From Lumbricus rubellus (lineage: Eukaryota; Annelida; Clitellata; Crassiclitellata; Lumbricidae), in contig OX243812.1 of NCBI GenBank assembly GCA_945859605.1, positions 47,376,147 through 47,440,146 on the forward strand: a stretch of 64,000 bases of DNA. The letters are read 5' to 3'. The notes beneath the pieces were generated by a model that saw only the letters and a list, made by a program, of their open reading frames with translations, was not told the origin of the DNA and ran no database searches. Numbering within the stretch: position 1 is the first letter of the stretch; each line of letters begins with the position of its first letter. The position numbers and the translations under genes are program-made. Shown one piece after another: positions 31,930-42,363 of the stretch.

Positions 31930-33850
31930 TCTCTTACCCACCTGTCCACAAGAGCTAATGGCGATCAATAAAACTCTCAAATCAACTCACAGTTCAGGCA
32001 TGGATGATTTATTCCCTCACCTCATATCCCCTATTATGGAATTCCTAGTTTCACCGTTGTCCGAAATAATTAATTTCTCACTAACAAATGGGCTTGTCTC
32101 CGCTGAAATCAAAATTGCCAAAGTCGTCCCAATTCACAAACAAGGTTCTAAAAATGACATAGCTAACTATAGACCTATCTCGGTGTTGCCATTTTTCTCT
32201 AAATGTTTTGAAAGAGTTATGTATGATCGCCTTTACTCTTACATTACTCGTAATTCTATCCTATACCCTTCACAGCATGGTTTCCAATTTGGACACTCGA
32301 CATCAATGTCCCTACTGGATATCCATGACAGGATATCTGCTGCGATGGACAAAAACGAATATTCTTATGGGAACTGTCTTTGATCTCGCCAAGGCTTTTG
32401 ACTCTGTTGACCATGCTATCCTCCTAAGTAAACTTGAACACTATGGCATTAGAGGCACTCCTTTGGATTGGTTTACTAGTTACCTTGCGAATCGCTACCA
32501 AAGAGTTATATGTAATGGATTCCTTTCAAACCCTTTACCCATTCTATTTGGAGTACCACAAGGATCAATTCTTGGTCCACTCTTATTTTTAATATTTATT
32601 AACGACCTACCAAACTCGTCCACTGTCCTACATTTCATTATGTTTGCAGACGACTCCAATGTCTTTTTATTACATACCTCGTACGACCGCTTGTTTCAAC
32701 TGGTAAATAGTGAACTTAATAATGTCTGCAAGAGATTGGTTTATAAGCAATAAATTAACACTTAATGTAAAAAAATCAAATTGCATAATATTTCGTTCCA
32801 CAGGAAAATCCCTCCCCGATAACAATTATAGTCAAATAGTCTTAAATAACATTACTATTCCTCAAGTATCCTCAACAAAATTTCTAGGTGTCTACATTGG
32901 CCAACACTTGAAATGGAAAACACATTTTTGAAATTGGCAATAAAATTAAAAAGAACTTAGGCTACCGGTATAAAAAAGAGTGTCTTACCTTCTTCCACTT
33001 CATATCTTACGGGATCTCTATTATACCCTCATCTACCCATATTATCTTACTTACTGCAACATGACCTGGACTTCTACATATGACTCTCATCTTAACAGTA
33101 TAAGGATCCTTCAAAAAAAGGCTATACGAGTCATAACTAAATCTCCCCCCAATTCACACACCAGTCCGCTATTCTTTGAACACAAACTCCTAGACATTGC
33201 CCAAATTAAATTTCTACAAACTTGCATTTTCATGTACAAATATATTAATAACCTCCTCCCACCATCATCCTCTTCCTATTTCGATCTTTCACCACATCTT
33301 ACATTTACTAGAAGCAACAATGATTTCAGACCTGTATTTGCTAGGTCTAATGTCCGTAAGTTTTCGCTTAGGGTCCAGGGACCTGCAAATTGGAACAGTC
33401 TACCCAAAGAAATCCGCATGGCTACATCCATCAGCCACTTCAAAACGCTTGCACGTGCACAGTGCACACACACTAATTTATATTCCTTAATTTTTGTGTT
33501 TGTTAGTTAAGCTTTAGTTAAGCTTTAGTTAAGACTTTAAACTAATTTATATGTTTTTCCTACTCTATGTATGCTATGTACTATACTCAAATTACTCATG
33601 TCTATTCTTTCCGTATCTAATCATACCTCCACCATCTTGTTTAACTTAATCATGGTATAATTATAGGCATTATAGGCCCCTACTAAGCGGGACTTGTCCC
33701 TTCTGGAGTGCCTATTGCTCCCTAATTTGCACCTAAAGTCTCTCTACTCAATGCGTTTCTACGTTAATTATTACTTGTGTTACATTGTTTTCTGTTTTTG
33801 ACGTTATATTATAAACATATTATGGGAACAATAAATGATTTGATTGACTG
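31930..33850 (+). mobile_element. CR1/Jockey-group LINE, 5'-truncated
   Basis: The RT-coding region is followed by a 3' UTR of about 330 bases that ends AATAAATGATTTGATTGAC, a polyadenylation-like signal with a short TGATT tail as in CR1-like elements. The 5' part (endonuclease) is missing. Frameshifts interrupt the coding part. Confidence 0.75.
31958..33510 (+). pseudogene. CR1/Jockey-type reverse transcriptase, three frame breaks
   Basis: Consecutive frames give one protein. 31958-32383 carries KVVPIHKQGSKNDIANYRPI, LPFFSKCFERVMYDRL and QHGFQFGHSTSMSL. 32208-32753 carries FDLAKAFDSVDHAILL, GVPQGSILGPLLFLIFINDL and the catalytic FADDSN. 32710-32931 carries the thumb region NKLTLNVKKSNCIIF and KFLGVYIG. 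32980-33510 carries the C-terminal ILQKKAIRVI and GPANWNSLPKEIR. Breaks near 32380, 32740 and 32935 disable the gene. All sites of the RT core are still readable, so the decay is moderate. Confidence 0.85.
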
Positions 33851-35705
33851 TTGAAGAAGATCGATTAAACCGGGACAGTGGACCGACAATACGGCAGGGG
33901 CCAAAAACACAAGACACGCACTGCTTGACCACGTGATCGCTCATAAACTTGACAAGCTTGCCAGAATTTCCACATGGCGCTGCGATTTGGGGGGTAAGGT
34001 AATTATTTCTGGCTAGGCTAGCTACTGTTCCCGCATTTTAAAATTTCATACAATTCCCAACAGTTTAGACCAAGTAATGACATTTTTCTACTTTTAATCG
34101 GGACACAGTGTTATAGCCTATTGCATTAGTACATAATTATTACATTTACTAGAATAAAAATTATGCTATAGGCTATTGCCTACCGCTATAGCATCAACTT
34201 CGTAGGCTAGGTGTTTTATTTCATTTAGATCTAAACAATATTATTGTATGTTAAATTCCGCTAATAAAGACACAAGTGATGTACTCCATAGAATAATTAT
34301 GCGTCATTACTGAATCCGAGAAGATTGGTGAAGCGATTTTACTAGGGAGACTTTGTATTGTAGGTGCCGTACGAGGAGGTATTTTATTGCAATTGAGGAG
34401 TTTTTATTTCGATGTCATTATCGTCTCCGGGGGAACTCGGCCTATGTATCACTTATGGGATAGTCTGTCTCGGGGAAGACTTTATATCGTAAACACCGGC
34501 AAGAACATCACGCTGGAGGAATATGATACCACGATTTTTTTTACCTGTATGCAAAATTTAATGTTCAGGTCCTGGCAGATTTCTTCGAAACACACACAAG
34601 CAACTCCGCGGCGTACTAAGACCTCGACTTGGCGTAGTAATTTTACATACCAGGCATGTCAGGCGATGACCTACTCAAAGTCAGAAGTCGAGAAGTCGGT
34701 AAAGACCTGTTGGTCAAGAACGTTCTGTGCAGCGGCATTACCACAGCGTTCAAAGGTGCATAGATTCATTCTGAGCAACTGTTACGCACTTGCGACATTC
34801 CGAAGACTGAAGACGCTAAAATGTTTGCAGCTATAATACAGTGGTGTGCCAGATGGCAGATGCCAACGCTTTGTGATACTGGTCACATAGACACACGTTA
34901 TGGGCATTCAAGTTTTAACCAATCGAAAACTCTCATTTAAAAGCGTATCAACTTTTACAATTAAACGTTCTTTCATTTCGAATCGATCATCGGGTAGCCT
35001 ACTTGGTGCTATTATAATTGCCACGCTAAACGCGATAAAATGCTGATTAAGTCTCCTGATCAGAACATAATAATTATTGTAGGCTACTACTAGAAACTGT
35101 ACTCTACAAACCATTCTTTGCAGGCGAACAATAATTCTTCATTAGAGCATCCATCTTTAGCTTGATGCTATTCGTGATGTTGACCAAATTTTCAAACTCC
35201 TGTTTAATAGCTCCAAGAGCCGTAATTGGACAGCTGTTGCTGCACACCTCAGAGCCTGGAACTGTTGAAAATAATATTTCAAATAGAAGGAAAGCGATTG
35301 TAGGCCATACATTCCAATTAAAAAATATGATTGTGCCCGCTGCAAGTTCTGAAATCTATACAGAAGAAACTGTCTGTGCGTGTGTGTGCGCGCGTGTGTG
35401 CACGTATGGGTGTGTGCACGCGTATGGGTGTGTGTCTCTTTAACCGGGATTCATTTCCACAGTTTTTGAGATTTTCACTCCAAGCTTTCACTACTCTGTT
35501 GGTCTCGGCATGGGCACTCCGTGGTGTGGTTGGCGAATCACGCCATTGGGGCCAGGGGGCATGGTGAGAGGCAAACACCCACTTTTTGTGCACAATGTGT
35601 GTTTTGTGTCACTGGCATTTGCACACTTTATGCTTTTAACACCACATTTTTGCACATTGAGTGCGTATGTTTCATTGGCATTTCCACAGTTTTTCAGCTT
35701 TTAAC
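33850..35705. other. No recognised gene; one 149-codon ORF of doubtful status
   Basis: AT-rich spacer. An open frame at 34387-34836 (plus) has no motif I know and an irregular composition, so I do not call it a gene. A GTGTGTGCG-rich microsatellite lies at 35375-35435. Weakly repeated phrases (TTTGTGCACAATG, TTTTTGCACATTG) occur near 35585-35660. Confidence 0.5.
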
Positions 35706-35709
35706 TCGA

Positions 35710-35800
35710 GGAAGGGAGGTATGAAGGGAGGGAGGGAGAGACGGAGCGAGGGAGGGAGGGAGGAACCGAGGGAGGGACTGAGGGAAGTATGGAGTGTGAC
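35710..35800. repeat. GAGGGAGG polypurine tract
   Basis: Continuous GGAGGGAGGGAG-type sequence on the plus strand, similar to the purine half of 3330-3420. Confidence 0.8.
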
Positions 35801-35954
35801 TGTTTAGTATATAGATGGGAAGTCAGAAAGACATGTGGCATGGGATAGCCTATTGGTTGAGTGGGACTGCCTGTGAATGTTTTCTTGAACTTCAGATACG
35901 ATAATTAATCAGGATAAGCAAACTTAAATTGGCTATAATTGGCAACTGAATTAG

Positions 35955-36075
35955 CGGTTCCACGACAACTGGTCTACCGACAACTCGTCTACCGACAACT
36001 GGTCTACCGACAACTCGTCTACCGACAACTCGTTTCCGGACAATTGGTCTAACCACAACTGGTCTATAGACAAAA
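35955..36075. repeat. 16-bp array CGACAACTGGTCTACC
   Basis: Seven to eight units alternating GACAACTGGTCTACC and GACAACTCGTCTACC. Three diverged units of the same motif recur at 50393-50448. Each unit has a GAC...GTC self-complementary core. Confidence 0.85.
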
Positions 36076-36217
36076 TAATGAAGTTATTATTATTATTGTT
36101 CTTTAATGACTCAATCTGACAAACCGCAGAATTATCACAGGTACAGGTTATACGAAATGCTTCCCAGTATAGCACGACACGCAGATCGGCTTAACCAGTG
36201 GGTTCCGTAACTTAACA

Positions 36218-36726
36218 CAGGGACGGATCCAGGGGCCTTATCCGGCCATGGCCCCCCATTTAGAAACGCCCATATAGATTCTATCGTAGCCGCACATTTG
36301 GTTTGAACAAGGTATCGAACAACGTATTATAATATATATTTGCTAAAAATTGTATCTTTTACCCCCACCCCCATTTGAAAACGGTCATGTATCGTGCCCC
36401 CCCCCCCCCCCATCTGGGAAATGGTACGCTTTTCGTAAAATTTAGACTTGGCAACAAAGGTCATCAACTTTTTGGGCGGAAGAAATGGTAGGCCTATTTT
36501 ATTTTTCCCGAAATTCCGAATTGATGACTAAAAAAGGTCATCAATTTTTTTGGCAGAAGAAATGGTATATTTTTCCCGAAATTCCGACTTGATGACTAAC
36601 AAAAAGGTCATCAACTGTTTTGCCGGAAGAAATGGTAGTATATTTTTCCCCGACGGATGTGAAGGATAAATTTTCCGAACCCAAGAATTTTGCCCCCCCC
36701 CCCAAACATTTCTGTATCCGCCTCTG
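36218..36726. mobile_element. hAT-type MITE, 509 bp, perfect 8-bp TSD
   Basis: The ends CAGGGACGGATCCAGG and CAGAGGCGGATACAG (inverted) are followed by GGGGCC / GGGGGGGC-rich parts. ACTTAACA flanks both sides (36210-36217, 36727-36734). Inside, a phrase near AAGGTCATCAACTTTTT with AGAAATGGTA repeats three times at 36460-36640. No coding capacity. Confidence 0.85.
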
Positions 36727-36869
36727 ACTTAACACTAATGGCCAAAGTGCTGGATCACTCCTGGTTCGGCCAATCCAGAAGTGGGAGGGCTATCTTACTT
36801 TCAGCAGAACCCGAGTCAAGCAACACAACAGCAAAGTGCCTACGGCAGCTAACAGAAACTGTAGTAAAT

Positions 36870-36960
36870 TAATGCCCTGTGTGAGGCTCGAACCCGGGTC
36901 GCGTAGATGACACTCAGTTTAACGACCAGTGCTCTCTCAACTCAGCTACGGAATCCCCCT
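36870..36960 (-). repeat. tRNA-derived SINE head
   Basis: On the minus strand GTAGCTGAGTTGAGAGAGC (A-box region) is followed about 35 bases later by CCCGGGTTCGAGCC (B box). The acceptor arms do not pair, so it is more likely the RNA polymerase III promoter head of a SINE than a tRNA gene. Confidence 0.55.
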
Positions 36961-37439
36961 CCAAAAAGGATGCCAATCGGGACCTTGTAGACTATTTAAA
37001 AATAGTTTTTGGTCTATTTTCGCAACTGAAATTACGAGAGGTTAGTTTTAAATTGTTTTTGGGCCAAATAAAGATTTTAAAAATGGATATGGATGATAGC
37101 CTATTAGGCTACTAAAAATTGGTCAGATAAATCAGACATAAGAATGTGTTATTCGTAATAAATTTGTCAATTAAAGTATAAGAGTGGGCAGTAATTCTTG
37201 GTTTGATTATTTTAGGTGCAGTAGATAAAAAGTTATTGGCCGACATAGGGCCTACTATAAAAAAGAGCCAGGTATATAATTGTGGTCATCCAATTTTAAA
37301 ATGTCTACATTAAGGTTTCCCATACCTAATTATAGCGTGTTTATCATTTGAGGCCACTTTAGAATTACGGGTAAACAACTGTCACTGTCATTCAGGCGTG
37401 AACTTATAACTTGTTAGTGTCTTTCAGTCATTCCGATAT

Positions 37440-37745
37440 ACAGCTATACCAGCTAGTGCTATTTGGGACAGCATGAATTCTTGTCATCAATTCAGCTTCC
37501 ATTTAGTCACAAATTTGTTTCATCGGTCTAGCTTCTATTTAAATAACAAGCATATTCTGTACCGGTATCAATCTAACTTCTATTTAAATAATTATTTTCA
37601 TCAATAATTATTCTAGCTCCAATTTAGGCAAGAATATTTTCATCAAATCCAGCTCCAATTTAGGCAAGAACATGTGTATCGATGCAGCTTCCATCTAAGC
37701 AAGAACATTTTCATCAATCCATTTGAGTAAAAATTATTTTGCATC
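37440..37745. repeat. Minisatellite, ATCAATCCAGCTTCTATTTAA-type unit of 35-40 bp
   Basis: Seven or so diverged units containing CAGCTTCTATTTA or CAGCTCCAATTTAGGCAAGA with ATTTTCATCA between. The same unit recurs inverted at 50460-50790 and as two units near 48435-48510. Confidence 0.7.
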
Positions 37746-38282
37746 AATCCGGTGCCCTCCTCCCCCCCGTATTAAACACATACCCCAGATGAAGAGAAGT
37801 TGAAAAAACATACCGCGTGTATTAATATTTTCAAATTAACTTCCATCTGTTTTGTTTTGAACAATGACACTAACAAGTATGTGTCTTCCTACAAGATAAT
37901 TTTGTTTGCTTTGGTTTAGAGCACTTAGAACATTTAAAACGTTTACGAACACTTAGAGCCACTAAGTAGATTCGAGTTGCCTTGCTCTGAAGTCTGAACA
38001 ATTTGGGATATTTAAAAAATTTAGAGTCACTTTAAATTGTTATTGCGACATAAATGTTTCAATAATAGCATTTGTCAATAAAGGGGGATATATTGGTTTA
38101 TCCCCACCGGATAGTCTAGACCGGTATGTTCCATCCGGGGAGATACATGTAGCTCACTTCATCCTCCCACGGATAGGTTTAAGGGGATAGAATATCACGT
38201 GACACAGTTGACGAACCAAAGGTCATGGACACGGGACGAGCGTATCGCAGGGCTTGCCGTTTACTTCCCAGCTTATTCTTCT

Positions 38283-38705
38283 TTACGTTCTCTGAAAAGC
38301 GGCAGGTCCAAACGTCCAATGTCTCCACGTTTCCCGCTGTTGTGCCATGTCCTTCAGTTCTCTGTATCCCACTTCCATCATCCCGTCTAGCAGTTTTTGT
38401 CTAGGCCTTCCTCTGCACCTCGTTCCCTCCAATCTTTCTTCATATATTTCTTTCTGCAGTGAGTCACCTCTTAGCAAATGTTCCACCCAATTCTTTTGTC
38501 TTATCTTTATTGTGTCCAGCAGAGATTTTTTCTTCCACCATCGTTAGTACTTATTCATTTGAAACGTGCTTTGTCCAATGATTTTCTCCATCTGTCTCCA
38601 TACCCACATTTCAATAGCTTCCCGCCTCTTGACGATTTTTCCTTCTCATTGTCCATGTCTCTGCGCCATATAACGTCACACTCCGGATCAATGTCTTCCC
38701 AGCTT
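38283..38705 (-). pseudogene. LINE RT C-terminal fragment
   Basis: The minus strand reads EHLLRGDSLQKEIYEERLEG and GRPRQKLLDGM, preceded in other frames by ETWT-like and KISAGHNKDKTKELG-like pieces. This is the post-RT tail of an RTE/R2-type non-LTR element (compare GHVxR...GRPRxxW in the copies at 18 and 51 kb). The 5' end stops at the MITE at 38706. It is dead. Confidence 0.65.
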
Positions 38706-39025
38706 ACGCCGGTGTAAGGGCTTCAAATTACCCCCTCCTAAACAATACCCCCCCGGTAACTTGAAACTCAATCGGAAAAAATAAGAGCATCGAAGCCATT
38801 TCTCCATGTAACTTCAGCGGCGATTTAGTATTTTAGTTACAGATGAAAATATTGATAAGAAACCACGAAGTGGAATGACGGATGAAAATCTTCAGACCAA
38901 AACAAGAAGCTGGATGATTTTTCTGATTTTTAGTGCAATAAATGCGATAACTGACGCAAATCTAGTGTCCGGAGGAGGGGTAATCTGAAACCGAGGGGTA
39001 ATTGGAAAACTTTACACCGGTACCA
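38706..39025. mobile_element. MITE, GGGGTAAT family, complete
   Basis: The left end CCGGTGTAAGGGCTTCAAAT is followed by ACCCCCTCCTAAACA. The right end has GGGGTAATTGG and TTTACACCGGTAC, inverted to it. The interior matches 14606-14760. A third, partial copy starts at 46827. No ORF. Confidence 0.7.
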
Positions 39026-39860
39026 AATCATACTGCTTGCCAGTGCTTTGTGACAGATACAATGCAAAGCAATAATTTTTATAAATTTGGTCGATTGCAT
39101 CACAGAATGTCTTAAAGAGCATTTTAACGCCTGGACGTGACGATATACATATTCTTCGGGGGGGATGCCCTTCCCCATTCCTATTAGGGCTGCCAACTTT
39201 TGATTATGCCATTCCGGGACTCTTACAGTCACTCGACATGGCATTACCAATTCACGCTGTGAACAACACTGTGTAGTGTGTAGGCGTAGGCCTACTCGAC
39301 ACAATGTTAGTTTTAAAAAAATTCCGAACAGTTCCACGTAGGTGCACAGGCAGCTGCGATAGTCAAACAAGTCGCTCATGTTACTGGACACTCTGTGGCG
39401 AAAATCGGGAAATGATAGCAACTATAATTATGTCCTAAATGTGAACGTTATAATTAGATAATTATTTTGCAACACAATGCCTGCATGGTCAGTATGTTGT
39501 AAAGTTACAAGACATTTTTATTTTATTTATTTATTTATTGCCAAAGAAACAAAATGAAACCAAATTAACATCAGTGAATACAGAAGGTCTCTAGGCTTCC
39601 GTAACAAATAGGCTCCTTCCCCTCCTGCTTACCGGGCACGTTATGATAATGGTCTGCCAATATAGGCCTATTATTCTCTTACATTTAATTTTGAAGCAAA
39701 CAATAAGTGACGCAAAATTAATCGTTTGACTCGATGATAAAAGCATAGTGTTCGAAAAAAAAGAACAGGTTCTCAGCATTTTGGTGAAGCGGATATATCT
39801 AGGCCTACATCAAATTCGGAACAACTTGGATTCCGTCCGCGACGCGGTACGCAAAGGTTC
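39025..39860. other. No gene seen
   Basis: An ORF of 163 codons at 38930-39421 (minus) lacks any known motif and overlaps the MITE end, so I do not call it. Otherwise AT-rich DNA. Confidence 0.5.
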
Positions 39861-40020
39861 TGTTGAGATTTTTGCATGTGGGAAATTTTCCATTGAGCGC
39901 TTGCGTGTGTCTACTAGTCCAGCATACGCTCAGCATACGTGCATGTGAGGAATTTCCATTGTGCGCTCAGCATAAGTCCACCTACTGGCTAGCATGCATC
40001 GCTTGGCCTAGCCTTGAGCC

Positions 40021-40028
40021 TATATAAG
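40021..40028 (+). promoter_or_regulatory. LTR TATA box
   Basis: TATATAAG in the 5' LTR. The 3' LTR has TATAAAAG at the same place (about 46066), and the minus-strand element has TATATAAG in element sense. A start of transcription about 25-30 bases downstream is expected but not shown. Confidence 0.6.
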
Positions 40029-40052
40029 AGAGGATCTGCCCGTGCTTCGACG

Positions 40053-40255
40053 ACATAGAGATCCTGCGTGGTCGAGTGGGTTGTAGCCCGCTCGCCGCGC
40101 CGGCGACCCGGGTTCGATTCCCGGACAGAGACTAATTTCTCGGATCTTTACTGCGGGTGACTCGGTCGCAATATAAACGTGGAGTACGAGGTTGTTCTCT
40201 GCCTCCGACGCTGATCATCTTCGATATGAAAAAGAGTCGTTAAACCCCAACATTT
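40053..40255 (+). mobile_element. tRNA-derived SINE, 203 bp, 12-bp target duplication
   Basis: CGTGCTTCGACG stands on both sides (40041-40052 and 40256-40267), and the second LTR has it only once. The head has an A box (TGGTCGAGTGG) and B box (GGGTTCGATTCCC) as in RNA polymerase III promoters. The body is unrelated to tRNA and ends GTCGTTAAACCCCAACATTT. It must have inserted after the retrotransposon. Confidence 0.9.
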
Positions 40256-41049
40256 CGTGCTTCGACGCAGACGAATGGTCTAGCGAACGCGGTAAAACGT
40301 GTAGTAGCTGGCAGATGATCTGGCTTGATGAGCGGTAAGACGCTTGTTGAGTGATACAGTTGTGGAGAGAGGTAAAATTCTGAATCTGTGCCTCGAGCTC
40401 GAACCTTCGGCCTCTTCAGGTGTTCCTCCACGTGACAGGGGTTCGGTTTCCGACTACCGCAACCTAGCTGACGGACGAAGCTGCTACGACGACGGTTCAA
40501 TTCCTGGCGCTACAGAGGCGGATACGACGGTCCGTCTTGCTCTTCGACGACGGTTCAACTCCTGGTGCTACAGAGGCGGATACGACGGTCCGTCTTGCTC
40601 TTCGACGACGATTCTACTCCTGGCGCTACGGAAGTCACTGGGACCTGCAACGACGGTTCGACTCCTAGCGTATCCGCGACGAATCTACTCCTAGCCTCGA
40701 CGCACGAACTCTGGCGCTACATAAACTGCTGCATCGACGCACGAACTCTGGCGCTACATAAACTGCTGCATCGACGCACAAACTCTGGCGCTACAAAAAC
40801 TGCTGCATCGACGCACGAACTTCGGCGCTGTAGAAAGTGACACAACAGTTCGTTCTTGAAGTGCTAAAGCGATTGCTGTGAACTCTACATGATCATCGTG
40901 GTTTCTTCAATAAATGTGTTTAAGCCTAGTCGGCTAGTCCTTGGTCTACCGCCAAGGCCTTACTGCGCGGACTGACTGAGGGTACCTTGACGACTGGGGT
41001 TGGTACTCGGCTCCTGGTGTTTTCGCCCAACCCCTGGTCCGCTACAAAC

Positions 41050-41062
41050 TGGTCCCGCGAAG
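41050..41062 (+). promoter_or_regulatory. Primer binding site of plus-strand Gypsy
   Basis: TGGTCCCGCGAAG begins three bases after the 5' LTR, starting with the expected TGG. Confidence 0.6.
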
Positions 41063-41166
41063 TGGGGTGACTGGAAAAACTCTGCACCGCTTCAAGCTGA
41101 TTCCGCGGAAGTGGAAAAATTCGCTGCACTTCTACGAACTGGTGAGATATCGACAGAACGGCAACG

Positions 41167-42363
41167 ATGTGGAATTCAGTGTTTGGTGGAACGGACGGAA
41201 ATGCTGCTGGCTCTCCAACGACTTCTTCACCCGCCGTTGGACGAGGAAAGGACGTCCTGGTCGACTATGAGGTCGAGTCCAGCCGATTCCTCGAGAAAAT
41301 CGACTTCGACGACGCGCCGAAGAAGGACCGCAAAGCCCTGCTGATTGCAGAAAGAGACGATCGCGGGCTGGAATCGAAAGTCATGGAGAACGTCAGTCGT
41401 ATGGTCGGCGAAAGGAAAAGTCCTATGAAGCCCGGAAAATTCGATGGAACCGGATCCTTCGAGTCATTCCTGGCACAATTCGACGTCTGCGCAAGACACA
41501 ACCGATGGACTGCAGCCGATAGAGTCGACTTCCTCCGATGTTCCTTGGAAAAGGCGGCAACGCAGCTGCTGTGGGATTTTGGAGCCAGCACCGAAGTCAC
41601 GTACGAACAGCTCGTCGTCAGACTACGCCAACGCTACGGGTCGGAGGGTCAAGCTGAGACTTTCCGAGCTCAACCCTATTATCGCCGACAGCGAGCTGAT
41701 GAAACCCTTGGCGACTTGCTGCACGACATCCGGAGACTCGTCGTCCTTGCCTACCCGGTCCCGTCCAACGAAACGACGGAAATTCTTGCGAAGGACGCTT
41801 TCCTTGAAGCGATCCGCGACCGGGAGCTGTCTCCCAAGGTGAGAGAACGAGAGCCAAAAACCATCGACGAGGCGTACCGAACCGCTCTACGCCTGTCCGC
41901 GTACCAACAGACCTCAGACTTGGAGGATCGTCGTAGACCTGCCAACCGAGTGCGAGGGTCTCAAAAAGTCGACGCCGGTGGGCAGCTCCAGTCTCAATTG
42001 GACAGTTTCTTCGCTTCGCAACGCAAGTGGCAAAAAGACATGGAAGGAAGGATCTGCCGACAGCTGGACGAACTCAGAAGCTCGCAACGGACGAGTTTCG
42101 GCGCTGAACCGACTGCTCCACGGACGGTTCCAACGACCGTTCCTACTCCTCCGTCTCCGCCTCGAGGAAACGCTTCAGGTGGTCCCGGACGCGGGATAAC
42201 CTGCTTCAGCTGTGGACAGGTGGGCCACGTGGCTCGCCGGTGTCGCCAGCGCCAACAATTCTCCAACCGAAGTGACGACGCACGCACCTCGGACCCACCG
42301 ACGTCGAACAGAACGGAACAACCGTCACGAACCATACAACGAGAGACCGAGCATCGGGTGTGA
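41167..42363 (+). CDS. Gypsy Gag protein (frame ends early)
   Basis: 398 residues, closely similar to residues 1-390 of the minus-strand copy. It has the capsid-like part with PGKFDGTGSFESFLAQFDVC, FRAQPYYRRQRADETLGDLL, and the zinc knuckle CFSCGQVGHVARRC near residue 344. In the other copy gag runs straight into protease. Here one base is lost near 42306 (GACGTCGAACAG against GACGTCTGGGCAG), so the frame ends TEHRV at 42363 and protease lies in the next frame. It packages element RNA in the cytoplasmic particle. Confidence 0.85.
   Translation: MWNSVFGGTDGNAAGSPTTSSPAVGRGKDVLVDYEVESSRFLEKIDFDDAPKKDRKALLIAERDDRGLESKVMENVSRMVGERKSPMKPGKFDGTGSFESFLAQFDVCARHNRWTAADRVDFLRCSLEKAATQLLWDFGASTEVTYEQLVVRLRQRYGSEGQAETFRAQPYYRRQRADETLGDLLHDIRRLVVLAYPVPSNETTEILAKDAFLEAIRDRELSPKVREREPKTIDEAYRTALRLSAYQQTSDLEDRRRPANRVRGSQKVDAGGQLQSQLDSFFASQRKWQKDMEGRICRQLDELRSSQRTSFGAEPTAPRTVPTTVPTPPSPPRGNASGGPGRGITCFSCGQVGHVARRCRQRQQFSNRSDDARTSDPPTSNRTEQPSRTIQRETEHRV

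Larger units (their letters stand above)
39861..41046 (+). repeat. 5' LTR of plus-strand Gypsy, with SINE inside
   Basis: Matches 45905-46808 apart from a 215-bp SINE insertion including its target duplication and a few small indels. It has CGACGACGGTTCAACTCCTGG and related repeats, GCATCGACGCACGAACTCTG repeats, and AATAAA at 40909-40914. Confidence 0.95.

Noticed and set aside
34387..34836. 149-codon ORF
   Set aside because: No motif, no neighbours of the same type, irregular composition; likely chance.
38930..39421. 163-codon minus-strand ORF
   Set aside because: Overlaps the end of a MITE and has no recognisable motif.
40066..40135. Possible tRNA gene
   Set aside because: A and B boxes are present, but the unit has SINE limits with a 12-bp duplication inside an LTR and no pairing acceptor stem.
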